DNA from: Zonotrichia leucophrys gambelii
Lineage: Eukaryota; Chordata; Aves; Passeriformes; Passerellidae
Reading direction: 5' to 3'
Assembly (NCBI RefSeq): GCF_028769735.1
Contig: NC_088175.1
Location: 7,254,001-7,318,000 of the forward strand
DNA length: 64,000 bases
Positions 1 through 13,300 of the stretch are shown here, in pieces. The stretch's first letter is position 1; every line of letters starts with the position of its first letter. The position numbers and the translations under genes were made by a program. Below the pieces are notes generated by a model that saw nothing but the letters and a program-made list of their open reading frames with translations, did not search any database and had not been told where the DNA came from.

Positions 1-1171
1 ACCAAGACTGCTCTGAGATAAACCAAATTCCCCAGCTACTGCAGAATGCCAAAGACTTGGAGTATTTAGAACTGGCCAATGTTTCAAACAACCTTTATTA
101 TTATAATTCTTAACTCCAAAGTTTTTAGGATAAAAAATAAAATATTACTAGAGAGTTTGGCCATAGTGTAAGAATGAAGGAATCATCTCTTGAAAGAAGT
201 CCAAATTTCAGTAATGAAACTCTGCATTTAAGACACTGATAGCAACAAAAAAATTCAATGTGTAAGGGAACAAAAACATCATTGGTAGCTTCTAAGGACA
301 TTATACATTCCTTGCTGACAATCTATGTGCATGATCCCTTTCTCCCCCAAAGTAAGAGCTGTTCTTTGCACTACTCTTTTCCAGCTCTAATCATCACCAA
401 GACCAACAGAGACAGAAGAGGGAGAAAAATCCATTTAAAATGCATGAAAAATAAAATGTGACAAAATTTACATGCATTCTCTCAGCATCTCCTCCTGATT
501 CCACACAAAGTATATGAACTAGCATTGTAAATATTTGTTCTGACTATCCTTGGGAGCCATGACTCCATAGTTAACTAGCACTCACTGGAGTTATCTGCAG
601 TCATTGCAAACATCCCTCAGTTGTGCATGCAAGTGCTGTACAGCTTAGTCTATATTCAAGAACAAAACCAAATCAAACCTTGAAATGAAAATTATATTTA
701 CCAAATAGTGGCCAGCTCAATGTGGATTTGAATGACATATGTGCATGTGTGTGAGCAGAACAGAGGAAAAGGGAAGAAAATTCATACAAATGTATTTTTT
801 ATGGGATCTTTCATAAAATAAAAATCTCCTCCATCACACTCTTTTTTTTTTTTTTTTAATTATAGAATAGAGAGTTTTAAGGTAATTTTATCTTCCACAG
901 GTTGTGAGTGGGAGAGTGGGGTTATGTAGCAGAAAGAATACAGGAAAAAGAATACAAGGAAAAATGGGCAATTGCATTTCAAAATTTCAGTGTGTAAATT
1001 TTACCCATGGAAAAGTTCTCTGTGCCATACCATGAATGCCACCTGAGCTTTTGCAACACTTTGAGATTACTAATAATTACTTATTTTGATTTATCAAACC
1101 TTATTAAACCTTATTTCTGTATGACTGTATCATTTCTATAAACATAAAATTAGAGAAACATTTTATTTTAC
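1..1171 (-). other. EML1: EML1 intron 11 (partial)
   Basis: AT-rich intron downstream of exon 11. Holds only the poly-T tract at 842-857. No sequence matching the next EML1 exon was found, so that exon lies beyond the left edge. Confidence 0.9.
842..857. repeat. Poly-T tract
   Basis: Run of 16 T on the plus strand (A on the gene strand) in intron 11. Confidence 0.95.
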
Positions 1172-1306
1172 CTCAAATAATCCTTGCTTTTTAATAAGGG
1201 AGTTTCCTTCTAATGTCCAAAAATAAAGGTGTGATTTTCCACAGGTGACTATTATATTTGTATCAGTAGGGTGAAAATCTGCAGCAAATACAGCCTCATT
1301 AGAGCA
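1172..1306 (-). CDS. EML1: EML1 coding exon 11, last exon in window
   Basis: Encodes residues 369-413, beginning CSNEAVFAADFHPTDTNIIV and ending KKQGLFE. Another WD40 blade, with GKSHLYFWTLEG as its end. Phase 0, acceptor ttccaag, donor GAG|gtaaaa. The next expected exon (starting KQEKPKF in mammals) does not occur in positions 1-1171. Confidence 0.96.
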
Positions 1307-4300
1307 CTTGGAAGGAAAAAGAAAAACATTGTATCAAAATCTAAAATGCAAAGGAAAGAAAACAATATTACATGATTCTCTAGTTAGGTAAACAGATACT
1401 TCTGATATAAGAATAATTTTGAGCTATTTATTTACTAACATAGACTGGAATACTCTGTAGTCAAAAAATTAATGTTATGTCTTTATAAGTTAGTATCAAA
1501 ATGTATCCTTAAAATCATGTCACATAATGAGCACTTCTACACAAAAGATTAGTTTAGGATCTTTTTCCTGCACATGCTCCTATCACTGCTGCCCAAAATT
1601 TTCTAATCAATTCTAGAATGACAACAACAGCAAAATTTAATAAAAATCAAAACTATTGGGATAATCTTAACAGAGAGAAAATATTCCCCTTTTTCCATGT
1701 TCCTTGCCTTTTACACAGTGAAAGTGTTAAAAAGGCACAAAAAGTTAAATACAGAAAGACAAGAAACCAGATCTACATACAAGCACGTAGTACAAAATAT
1801 CTTATTGCAACACCTTGACATCTGCCAGCTTCTCTTCTTTCTGCCAGTCCCACACTGAAAGCACATGGTCATTGGAGTCATCCACAGAGCACAGGCTACT
1901 TCCTCCATTCTGAGGCAAAACATGGGAAATATTAATGCATCATCCAAACAACAAGAAGAACATATAAATACACATTCAAAATAATGAAATACTTATGCAT
2001 AAGTGGAGATATTTACACATATTTACTCTTTAACTGTTATACTTGTAGTTAGATCTCCATAAAATATAATAATTTATAGGGTCATGCTGAAAAGGGACCT
2101 AGAAGAAGGACTCTGGCAAACTGCTGACAGGAATGTGGTAGATATCTCTTTACAAATATTCAGTAGTGGAAATTCCAAAGGCAAACTACACATCATTATC
2201 TATTTTATTAAGAAAGCTTTTCCTGATAACTATACTGGATTTCTTTCTTTGCAATTTAAACCAATTATTTCTTCTCAGATGCCTGTTAATACAGGAAACC
2301 ATTTTATTCTTCATATTAGTACAATAGACCAAAATCAGAAAACATAGTAAGGAATTAGAAAACAATTTATTCTTGACAGGTGTCTTTTTTATAGTTATGA
2401 CATTTATCACTCTTTCTAATCTCAATTACCCTAATTCTTTAATTCTTTCTTCATTCTTCAGGCCCACAACGTCAGACACAGCTACAAAAACTGGGCCTTA
2501 GCAGCCCATGAGGAGGGGCAGAGGCAGGACTAAGGAACCTGAAGAGAGGGCATCTGAAGTGAGAGAGCTGCTGCTACTGGGTGGGAAGTGATGCCCAGAA
2601 CAGGCCAAGCTGTGACCAAAATCACAAAGCAAATATATTAAATACTGGCTTTCTTCTGGCAAACACCAGTAGTGCTCCTGTGTTATCATGCATCTGTCTC
2701 CCTCCAGAGGGGTATTTACAGAGAGTTTGCTTACAAATCCTTTTTATTTATCCTTCAAAGTTGATGTCAAACTGTGTTAGCTTTCACCTTTGTATTATTA
2801 ACTAGTTCTCCCAATACAGCCCTCTCTTTTCTACTTTCTATAAACATAAGTATCAATGGATTTCAAGTGTTTGTAGAAACTTTCACTGAAGTAAATTTTG
2901 CCTAGGGAATAGACCAGGTAGTCCTCTCCTATCTAAAAATGCTGTCAGGACAACCAGACACCACCACATACACTGCTTACAGATTCTGTTGTGCACAGGG
3001 GGCTTTGCAGCTTGCACGTGCCAGGTCACAGACTCAAGTTTTTATATGGAACTCACATGCTGCTTATATCAGCATGTAAATATTTCCTTTATCTCTGTGA
3101 CAGATTAGAGCTCAAAGGATGGTGCCAAGAGGCAAACAACTGGATTTTACTTTTTTACAATCTTTTATTCATATGCCTTTGCTGCTTTTTAGCAAAAGAT
3201 TTTGATTCTCCTAGGGGAGCCTCAATTTTTAAAAGTCTTTCATCAGTCATTTTGATCACAGTGAGAGGGTTAGAAGGTGCAGAGAGAGTAAATTTCTTAT
3301 GCAGGGAGAAACAGAATAGGACAATTCAAGAAAAGTAGGGATGCTGAAATCTCAAGTACACAAGTATTTTTGCAACTGCTGAAGAAATTAATTGCAGTTT
3401 ATTTTAAGTACATGGTAAATCTCTGAGAATGCTGAGATATTGTCAACTTAATAGCAACCTAAACTGTTGGAAACAACTGGGCTGCAAGCTTTCCTCCTCT
3501 AAAGAGGAACCTGAGAGAAAAGACAGCTTGAAAGTTTGTTTTGGTCACCTAAATTTGAAAGATTTAAAGATCTTTCTAGCAAACAGTCTTGATATGACTA
3601 TTCATACACTTTACTTACAGATTTAGAAAAAGCAATGCAAGTGACAGCTCGGTCAAAAAACCCCATTCCGATGACATGAAGTGTGTTCAGAGTTACAGAA
3701 TCCCAGACACGCACGTGTGGTGGCAATTGCTATAAAACACACACAGAAAACATCAGCTCAAACAATGATGGAGGAAACCCATCAGGATTTGAACAAATGA
3801 GAATGCATCTGGAAAAAAAAAAAAGCACAATTGAAGGTAGAAAAATTATCAGAACCTCTCTAGAGTCACCCATGTAAGCACAGATACATTACAAATGGTT
3901 TGCTGATTATTGTGCCTAGGACCAGTATCTGGGACTGACTATGCAGAGGGTACAGCAAGTCAGATATCAGGTTGTTCACTAAAGTTCACAGCCACTGAGA
4001 CACTTGGCATGAATTGAAAATCGTTGATGACTTGAGTCATGGGATTTACTGGTAGGCCCAGGCAGAATTTAAACTGTACCAACTGAGATAACTCTGATAA
4101 AGGTAAAAGGTAAAAGTGTGAAAAGAGGCTCAGGAATTTTAAAAATGTATCAACATTATATATAACGGGAAAATAACTTTATGTTCAAACTCTTCTTTAC
4201 AACTGTAATCAGAATGAGATTGCATTTTGTAAATAAAATTCCAGATGTACGTCCTGGCCCCAGATCATCTCCTCCCGTCTGCCTTGGGCTCCGGGCGCCC

Positions 4301-7300
4301 CGCGATGCCCCCCTCGGCCACCAGGGGGCAGCCCCGGGCAGCCGGTGGAGTCCCGCGCTCAGAGGCCGCCAATTCTTCCTTTAACATAAATAAATAGATC
4401 TAAAAAACCCCAAGGGCACAACAATACCTCAGTTAGATTAGTGGCTTTTATATACCTATATACCGTATTCCACTTAAGCCCAGACCTCATACTTTTATGT
4501 TTTATTTCATAAATACAATGGTAAGTTTAAAAAAGCTCCAACACATAATAAAAATTAATAGTTTACATTACTCAGCTAAGTTATCTTTATATAAAATTTA
4601 TATTGCATAGCTGGTATTTCCTTTTTTTTTCCACTGTCCTGGTTTGAACTGGGATAGAATTAATTTTCTTTTGAGTAGCTGGTGCAGTGCTGTGTTTTGA
4701 ACAAGAATAATGCGGATAACACGGATGTTTTGGCTGTTGCTGAGCAGTGCTTACCCCAAGTCAAGGACTTTTCAGTTTCCCATGCTCTGACAGTGAGGAG
4801 CAGACGTGAAGCCAGGAGGCAGCATGGTCCAGGCAGCTGATCTGAACTGTCCAAAGGGATATTCCATACCACAGAATATCATGCCCAGTACATAAACTGG
4901 GGAGTTGGCCAGGAGATGCCAATTGCTGCTTGGGGAGCAGGCCATCAGCCAGTGAGCCATTGCATTGTACATCACTTTTCTTTCTTGGGTCTTATTTATC
5001 TCTTTTTATTGTATTTGTTATTATTATTATTATTATATAACAACAACCATACTTATTTCAAAACACAGAGTTTGTCCTTTTTCCAATCCTCCTCCCCACC
5101 CCACTGAGGGGTGTGGGAGGGGGATAGATGAGTGGCTGTGTGGTACTTAATTGTTGGGCTTAAATCATGACACTCAAAGTAGTCAGCATATTGATAACCC
5201 AGACTTTACCCCAAAATTCTTCTTTGGCATCTGCCTAGAAGTCTGCAATAGTTTGGTTGTGACAACAGCTGCATACTCTTCTGAGTAACTTTTTCCTCAT
5301 GGTTTTTACTGCCTATGCTTGTTACCATTCTTTTTCCCTTTTGTTAGCTCTTTGGAGCAATGTTCATCTTACTCTGTTGAAATAGTCCCAGCTTACAGTA
5401 AAGCTTACAATAATACAGGTGGCAATAGATAGAAAAATATTCTTGCCTAAATGATGGGAAGAGTAAGTTTTTTTTCCAGCAAATAATTCAAACCTGTTCT
5501 TCATAGTTTGGTTTTAGTGGCTGTGATGAAAAATGATGTTGTATACTGCACAATTTAATGTCCTCTTTTCCTCCACATCCATCTGCCCTCTCAGGTCTCC
5601 TTTGCAGCCTTACCTCTCCATGCTTCCCAGAGACAGTTCCAAATTTACCTTTAGCCTATGTCATGGAACCAGAAACCATTGACCACTTTTGATAATGGAA
5701 TTGGGTAAGTGTGAGAGAGTGCAATAGGAACCCTCAAATTAAGTTTTGCTTCTGTTCAGTCCAAAAATGTAAGACCAATTACAGCAGGAAAAGAATACAG
5801 CATGTATCTTCTTAATAACATATTCTTATGAAATATAAACAATTATACATCAGTAAAGAAGCCACTTACTTTCCCATCCTTGGATGTCCCTGCAACTTGA
5901 CCTGTTGCTATAGTAATCCTATCAGGATGAACAGCCAGGCTACAAAAGAAAAGAAGAGGCCAAACTTTAATCTATTGACAATCTATTTCAACAAGCTATT
6001 ACTTGAGCTTGTAATAAATAGCCCTGTTTTAGTCATATAAAGCACACAGCACAAGTGTAAACTTTTCAAGAATATAAAACCAGAACTGACAAAACAATTG
6101 TCACGCTCTTGTATTTTAAAGTCCTCTGAATTCTTTTTTTCACTGCATCTGCTTTGCATGCCATTCTAGAGGCCGAGTACCCTACAAAATGAACTCTGGC
6201 AATAATTCATTTAGCTTTACAAACCAGGAAGGCATTCCAGTAAACCTGATAGCTTTGAAATATCTAGAGACAGAACATTAGAAAGAAGGAAATGAGATGG
6301 AACAGGTCCAAGGTAAAAATCTCCTTGTAAAACAACCAGATTATGCAAATAATTCAATTTATGAAACATCCTTACAATTCAAGCCGATTTGGTTATCAGG
6401 CCTATTTTTGGCTTTGAGGTACAATGGGTGTTTCATAATGCCTAATCTAAACAAGGGATGTCAAACTCATTTCACCCATCAGATAATCCAGGTGCTCTTT
6501 TTCAGCTACACTGTGCAAGCAGACTGATACCATCAAGACAAACCATATGTTTATTTAGATTTCTGTTTAATGATTCTGATATTTGCTGGTATCCAGTATC
6601 CTCTGCTCTTCAACAAACTTAAATCACTTTGAAGCCCAATCTGGCATGTGTGCATGGCAGCAAACAAACCAGATCCAGTTTACAGGTAATCTGCCATGGG
6701 GTCAGCATGCCTGAAGACTACCAGGAAGGCCACAGGCGAAATTACTATTATTTTGCTGATTAGGTTGAACCTAAAGGGACTGTACACCTCGTGAAGGGCA
6801 ATAATTCAACCCTACTTAAAAAATGCAAGGAGAAGATTCTAAAGAAGATAATTTTCAGTCATCCTAAAAGAAGAGTAAGGAAAATGAGTGGATGTCTCTC
6901 AAATCGATGTTTTATGAAGAGAAAAAGAACTGCTATGAGATGACTTACCACTTGACATCATCATTGTGACCAGTGTAATGTCTCTGGAGCTGCTCTTCCA
7001 CGTTGAAGAGCACGACCACAGAGGCGATGAAGTACACAGTCTCGCCCGTCGGCAGCAAGTACAGATTGCTGCGGCAGTCCCGACCCCTGTAGCCATAGCT
7101 AGAGTGCTGGTCAAGCTGCAATAACATTGTCTCCCCATGGAGAATGTTAAAAACAAGGAAAAAAAAGGATTCTCTGTCTTTATAATCTGTAGTCTCTGTC
7201 CTAAAGTCTCCATCTCTTGGCTTGAGCACAGCTGTATTACTTGATAACCTTCAGAACTCTTGCCCTTACTACAGTAGGGAGTTGAAGCACTTTGCAGACT

Positions 7301-10300
7301 TTAAAACCTACATATCCTGCAGAAAATACACAGCAAGGAATAGGGGAAAATGCAGATATACTTTTCCTTTAGCATCCTCTAGAATTTGCTAAACACCAGA
7401 CAAAGGCAATACTAGTTTTGTCCCAGGTGTACTTACTATTTACACTGCTTGACTAATTAAAATAAAAAATTAGACTTGATAGAAACATTAACAAGTCATT
7501 CAGCACATCTCCCTGCATTACACAAGGATTGATTGCATTATCCCATGTGCAAGTTGATTCATTTCATTAATGTGGACATGACCAGCCAGATGGACAAAAA
7601 CCATAAAAAGGTTACATCATCCATTCCAATTTATTTTTGTAGTATTTAAAAGGCAGTGGCCCAGATTGTGATGGCAGTCATATCAATACAAATATAAAAT
7701 TAATTCAATGAAATGACTGTAATAATAATCTCAATTAAACTGAATGTTAAATCAGCCAAATTTTGTAGTTTTATTCTTCTGAAGAGTCATTAGGGACTAC
7801 AACTATTTTGGCTTTCTTTTTTTTATGGAAACAGAAAGAAACAGCATTAGCAGAATCTTGGCAAAAGAGAAGTGCATTCTAATGCAGTCAGTATGGAGGA
7901 ACTGGCTGTGAAAAATACATGTGCAGATAATGAAACCCCATTTACATGATCTAAACAAGACACTTGTGCACTATTCTGGATGGTCAATGACAAGCCACTG
8001 AAATTAAAATAGTCATGTTAACATTGCTGAAGTAATAAGGTCAATTGTTATCCTATAAAAATACCTATTTTATAAGAAACAGCTTGCTGATTTTTTCTTA
8101 TAAATGCAACAGAAGTAGTGCAGCATACCCAATTATTAAAATGTGAATTCAGAAATAGAGCTTTTAGTCTCATAAACTGAAACATCTCAGCCAAAGTTTC
8201 TTGAGATATTAAAGTGCAATGACATTGAAACTATCAATATCTTAAATTACAAAGAATTTACTATCAATTTGAATCTGTGATGGTTGGTGTTACTACTCTA
8301 GATTGCTGGACAACGATTAATTTTTTACATTTATTTTTTTCTCTAAGGCCAGATAGCATTATGAATTGAAACATAATATTCCCCTAGTTCAACAACATAT
8401 AATCAAATTTATAGTGAACCAGCAGCTAAGTTAGTGTAAGGAATTGAACTTCTGAAAAAGTGGAGAACATTACACAAACATGCATAAGTAACAAATCTCA
8501 GTGCACAAAAATAGCCATTAAATGGGAAAGATTACATTCTTTAGGGAAAATCTCCTTTCTATACTATTCTTCTTGTGGGGAACAATGCTGCATTCAACCC
8601 TTCACATGACTGCTGTTGTCAAACAATTTCTTTCTATCGGCCTTTTTTCTCAAATGCAAACTCCTGGGGTTGATCCCTCCCTTCTCCTCACTGTTTCCCA
8701 CACTTGGATTTGGTGGCTTCGACTCGGATTTGGTGAGCTGGCATTTCAGGGAGTGTTACCTTGACCTTTTCTTTTCATTTGGCCTGCAGTTTTTGTTTCA
8801 AACCTCCTGCCTGCCAAGTGAGTTTCTCTTAAATGGATCTGGGCGGGCCACTGTTCCCACCCTGAAGTCTCTAGTGCTGATTTCTCACTTGGATTTTGCA
8901 CCTCTGCTCCAGCCCCCCTCACACTTCATCACTCACTGTTTTTGTTTCTTCATGTCCTAATATATATGATAATATATCAAAGGTGTGAAGCTTTTTCAGC
9001 TTACCCAGACAGCTGCTAACGTGACTGTAATAACTCTTCATGGTTCTGGAATGCCCTGAAATCTGTACACATTAGGTTTTCTTCCTGCTGTTTCTCATCA
9101 TACTCTGCTTCCCCTTCCATTTGTCCACACCACCTCCAATATCTTGTTTCCCTATCCCCATTCTTATATTATAGAGCATTTCTGGCTGTACTCCCACAGC
9201 TGCACTCATTTATCTGTTACAAAGACGTTTTTTCCTATTCCAGTTCCGTTACCCTCCAATCAAGCAGTGCAGCTTCTCCAACTCAACTGGAATGAATGTC
9301 TGCAATATTGCTGGGTTTTCTGCTGTATTTTTCTATCTTCTTAAATGATCTTATGCTCCTGCTCACAGTTTCTCTTCTTCTTGTTATAGTTTTTAAAGTG
9401 GGCATTACCTTCTCCCCTTTTTTTAAAATTATTTCTAAATGCCTTTCAAAATCTCCCATATACATTTAATTGTCTTATATACCTTCCATTGCTATAAATA
9501 TTAAGTATGGATATCATGATTGGATTTATTGCAAATAAATCAGAAACAGAAGAAGCTAGCACGGTATTTTTGGAAAAAACTACCTCCTCCTCAATACCAT
9601 TTAGAAAAACCATCTAGGGTTAGTTAGATTGTTTTATTAATTCATGTCTCTTAGACAATCTTAGACAGGATTCTGCTGGGTATATGGACACACACCTGGA
9701 AGGACATATGAATATTCAAACTAAAAATAATAATCCATCTGGCAAATATTTGGTCATTTAAATAAGCTTAACTGAGAAACTAATGAGACTGAAATCATGA
9801 CCTACTCTAATTATAATTTCTTATAATAGCCTGAAATATTGACGTCAGGTTCCACCTACATGCTGCTAATGGCATTCTGCTTTGTGTCATGCTTGGGTGT
9901 TCTGTTGTTTCAGCGAGCTTTCTAAAACTTCCTCCTTACCATCCTTAGGCCCCTTCAGTGAAGAGCTCCTTACAACTGCAAAAGACATAATTCAGTTCTG
10001 TTGTGAAAATGGTGAGAACCTGTACAATTAGATGGTAAAAAGCTGCAAGCAGCATTTATCACTGTAATCTCACCTGTTTTATTAATTTTACGGATTTTTT
10101 TGTCTTTTTGACTCCTCTTCACTTATTTGTGCATGCACTATCTATGCAGTTCCAGCAGAATGGGATAGAACATACAGCCTCAGCTGTAATAGGAATAATA
10201 AGAATGGTTACTAAATCTGTCATTAATCTCTTGTGAATACAAAGGGACTTTTGGAAACTCTCTGAACATTCTGAAACCACATGCAGTTCTATTTATACAA

Positions 10301-13300
10301 CTTTGAAAAAGACTATATGCAGTCTGTCTTCTTTTATGAAGTCAAAGTAATTTCCTATTTTCACTGCAACCAGAGATTTTTCTTTCAAGAGAAAACCTTA
10401 TGAAGACGTCATCTCTCTGAAGATAACGGATATTACAAATAAACTCAGATCTTGATTCAAGAAAAAACATAAACATATATTTTATCTTGAATCATTTATT
10501 ATATATAAGATTATATAAAAGTGAAATGTCTTTTTTAAAATAAAGAATATATTCCATCATTATATTTAACATGAAATAGGAAAACTTTTTTATGTCATGA
10601 AACAATGATTGCTTTCAAGTTAGATTTCTGCAACTATGTCCACTCATAGAAGTCAGTGGAAAAATCTGGTTGCTTACTATTTGTGGTGTTTAAGCCCCCT
10701 TAAGATACAAATCCAAATATTATTTTATATATTACATTTCATAAATTTTATGGCTAAGTATGTATCAGTTGCACAGCACTACTCAATTCAGGGCTTATTC
10801 CAGTTGAATGTACCATCCTCTTAAGGACAATGGTGTTCATTTTATAAAACAGTTTAAAATGATAAATTACTGTTAAGAACTAGAAAAAAACCTGAGCTCG
10901 TCTTATGCATATTATAATTAATAATCCCATCTCACTACATTCTTATGATATGCCTAGTTTAATCCTTGGCTAATTAGAATGCTTCAGACTTAACCTTCAG
11001 GCAACATTTAAGCAAAATCTTTCTTAAGCTGCCACCCTGTACTTTACAAGGTGAAGAACAGCAGCCTCAAGAAATTAACACCTATTTTCAATGGAATGTC
11101 ACTTCAGCAATTAAATGAACCCTATGACCTTAATCCTGCTATGCTTTAGCTTGAGAAGTTATTTAAGCGAAATCATTATGGAATGATTGATTTCCAGTAG
11201 TCCTCCAGCACAGAAAGGATACACCCATTCCAGTTTAAGCCTCTTGGCTGGTAGTTCTACTTTTGCTTCCAAATTGTAAGATTCCACTTGCTCTTTGGGC
11301 ATGTACATGGTAACAGGACGTCCACGAAGAAACATTTTTACGTATCCTTCCTCTACAAAAGGTCAGAAATGTTTAATGTTACACAAAAAAGCCAGTGGGG
11401 AGAATTCCAGTGCTCCTCCATCCCTTCCCACATAACAGTTTGGTGCATTACAATTATAAAATGACATGCAATCTCAAACTTAGAAATTTAGCATGGTTTT
11501 TTTTTCCTAAATCATAATCACTAAGCAGAATTTTTAAAAACATACAAAGTCCCTTCTTCCTCTAAATATTCTGAGTAGCACAATTAGAACTAAACAGTGT
11601 CATGAAAAATTACAAAACAGAAAGGTCTGAAATTGAATTTTTTAAAAAAAGTTACAATATTATGGTTTTTAAATATTAAAAATGAAGGGGAATACATCAA
11701 AGATTACAATTAACGCAGAAATGCCACTTAAAATTAATTTTATTTTTTTAATCAATGTTTACAGTTGAGCATCAGCATCTAAATTATTTTCCAACACTCA
11801 GTCGCATTCTTTGCATCCCAGTGTAAAGATATGCTTTACACTTGATACAGTGTTAGAGATACATTCGAAATAAGGAACACAAACAATTAGTAAGAGGAAT
11901 CATGCTGATGTACATGCAGAAAAGATATGTGCTTTAAGAATTACTAAACATTGAGAAAAGAATGACAACATTGACAGCACATTAAAAGAAAGGAAAATGA
12001 CATACAGGAGAGAAGCTACAAAAACTCAATTGGCTGACAGAAGTAAACATTTCTAGAAGAAAATACTAAAAGTAATCTGTTGAACTGGTAAGAAATATTT
12101 TTGGGGCAGAGAAGCAGAGATTAATAACAGATCTGGAAGTACTGACTTGGGGACTTCATGGGGCTTATAAAACTAGGAGATCTGGGAAATGCCATGAAGG
12201 TCTGACTAGGACTTTTGGGAAGTGGCAAGGCCAAAGTGGGTGTCCTGTGAACTTCTGATGAAGTTTGTCCAGATTCAGAACGTGCTGGCTCTTGCTGCTC
12301 CATCGGCAGATCAAGGGGTTCAGCCTTGTTCGCATGCGAATCAAGCAGTTTTGGAGTCAGTGACATCTGTAGAGTTACTAGACAGAATAATCGTGGGCAC
12401 AGAGGAAATGGAAGGGCAAAAGTAACAAAAATCATGTAAATGAAAAAAAAATGATACAATTTAGGACTGTTAAATAATGCTATGAATTTTTAAGTATCAT
12501 TACAAATATACCACTATTTTTTAAATTTGAAAGCTAAGGCTTTATTTTAATTTGAAATATGCATACGCTACAAATCCTGACTAAATTAATAAGAATTATT
12601 GATTGAACAAATAAACATCATAGCAATGCTGTATTACCTAACTAGATGTGTCTTTTGCCTTTACACTAATTCATATGGGAAAGAGATCTACCTCACCTGT
12701 CACAGTAAAGTTACATTTAGGTCTCTCTAGCTTCTTTACAGAACACATACATAAAGTGAAAGCAACAGAAAACTTAATGTTAAAAAGAACAGATAATAAT
12801 GATGAAATAATGGTGACAGAAGGTTGGAACTTCAAGGTGTCTGTTAAAATGATAGAATATTGGAATTGTTTTAAAAATCTACTCCAATATATCTGTATTG
12901 GAAAATAAAATAGAGGGTAGAGCATTAAATAGCAAAGCATTACAGCACTATTTGTATGCGCATGCAGCACCTATTTAATGAGCTTCAAACACGTGCCAAC
13001 ACTGCTGATGCTGGTGCACTGGAAGTCAACAGATTTTCAGCAATGACAACTACTGGCTATACTTATCAAAGGCTGTGAATGAACCAAAGTTTAATTCACC
13101 AAGCTGCTTTTCTCACCTGAAGCTTACAGGACTCATAAAACTTGCATTTAGCCATCTACAGTGGGAGCATTTGACCTAGTCACATCAGACTAGGAAAATA
13201 AACTATATCAAGAATATTACAACAAGTATATGAATTATGCCTTCAGAATGTGTGCATGTCTCTCTCCTAATTGTAAAGAGGAACTTAGGCTGATTAGGTC

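Larger units (their letters stand above)
3730..5869 (-). other. EML1: EML1 intron 8
   Basis: Holds the GC-rich patch with the CTCF motif (about 4245-4378) and the solo LTR (4635-5172). The rest is AT-rich with nothing recognised. Confidence 0.93.

Noticed and set aside
8640..8940. Pyrimidine-rich patch in intron 6, considered as an LTR
   Set aside because: No LTR ends, promoter or polyadenylation blocks could be recognised, so it was left as unexplained sequence.
12366..12377. Alternative acceptor ctctacag|ATGTCA for the intron 5 cassette
   Set aside because: Joined to exon 5 it gives an early stop after eight codons. The upstream acceptor at 12377 keeps the frame and has the better pyrimidine tract.
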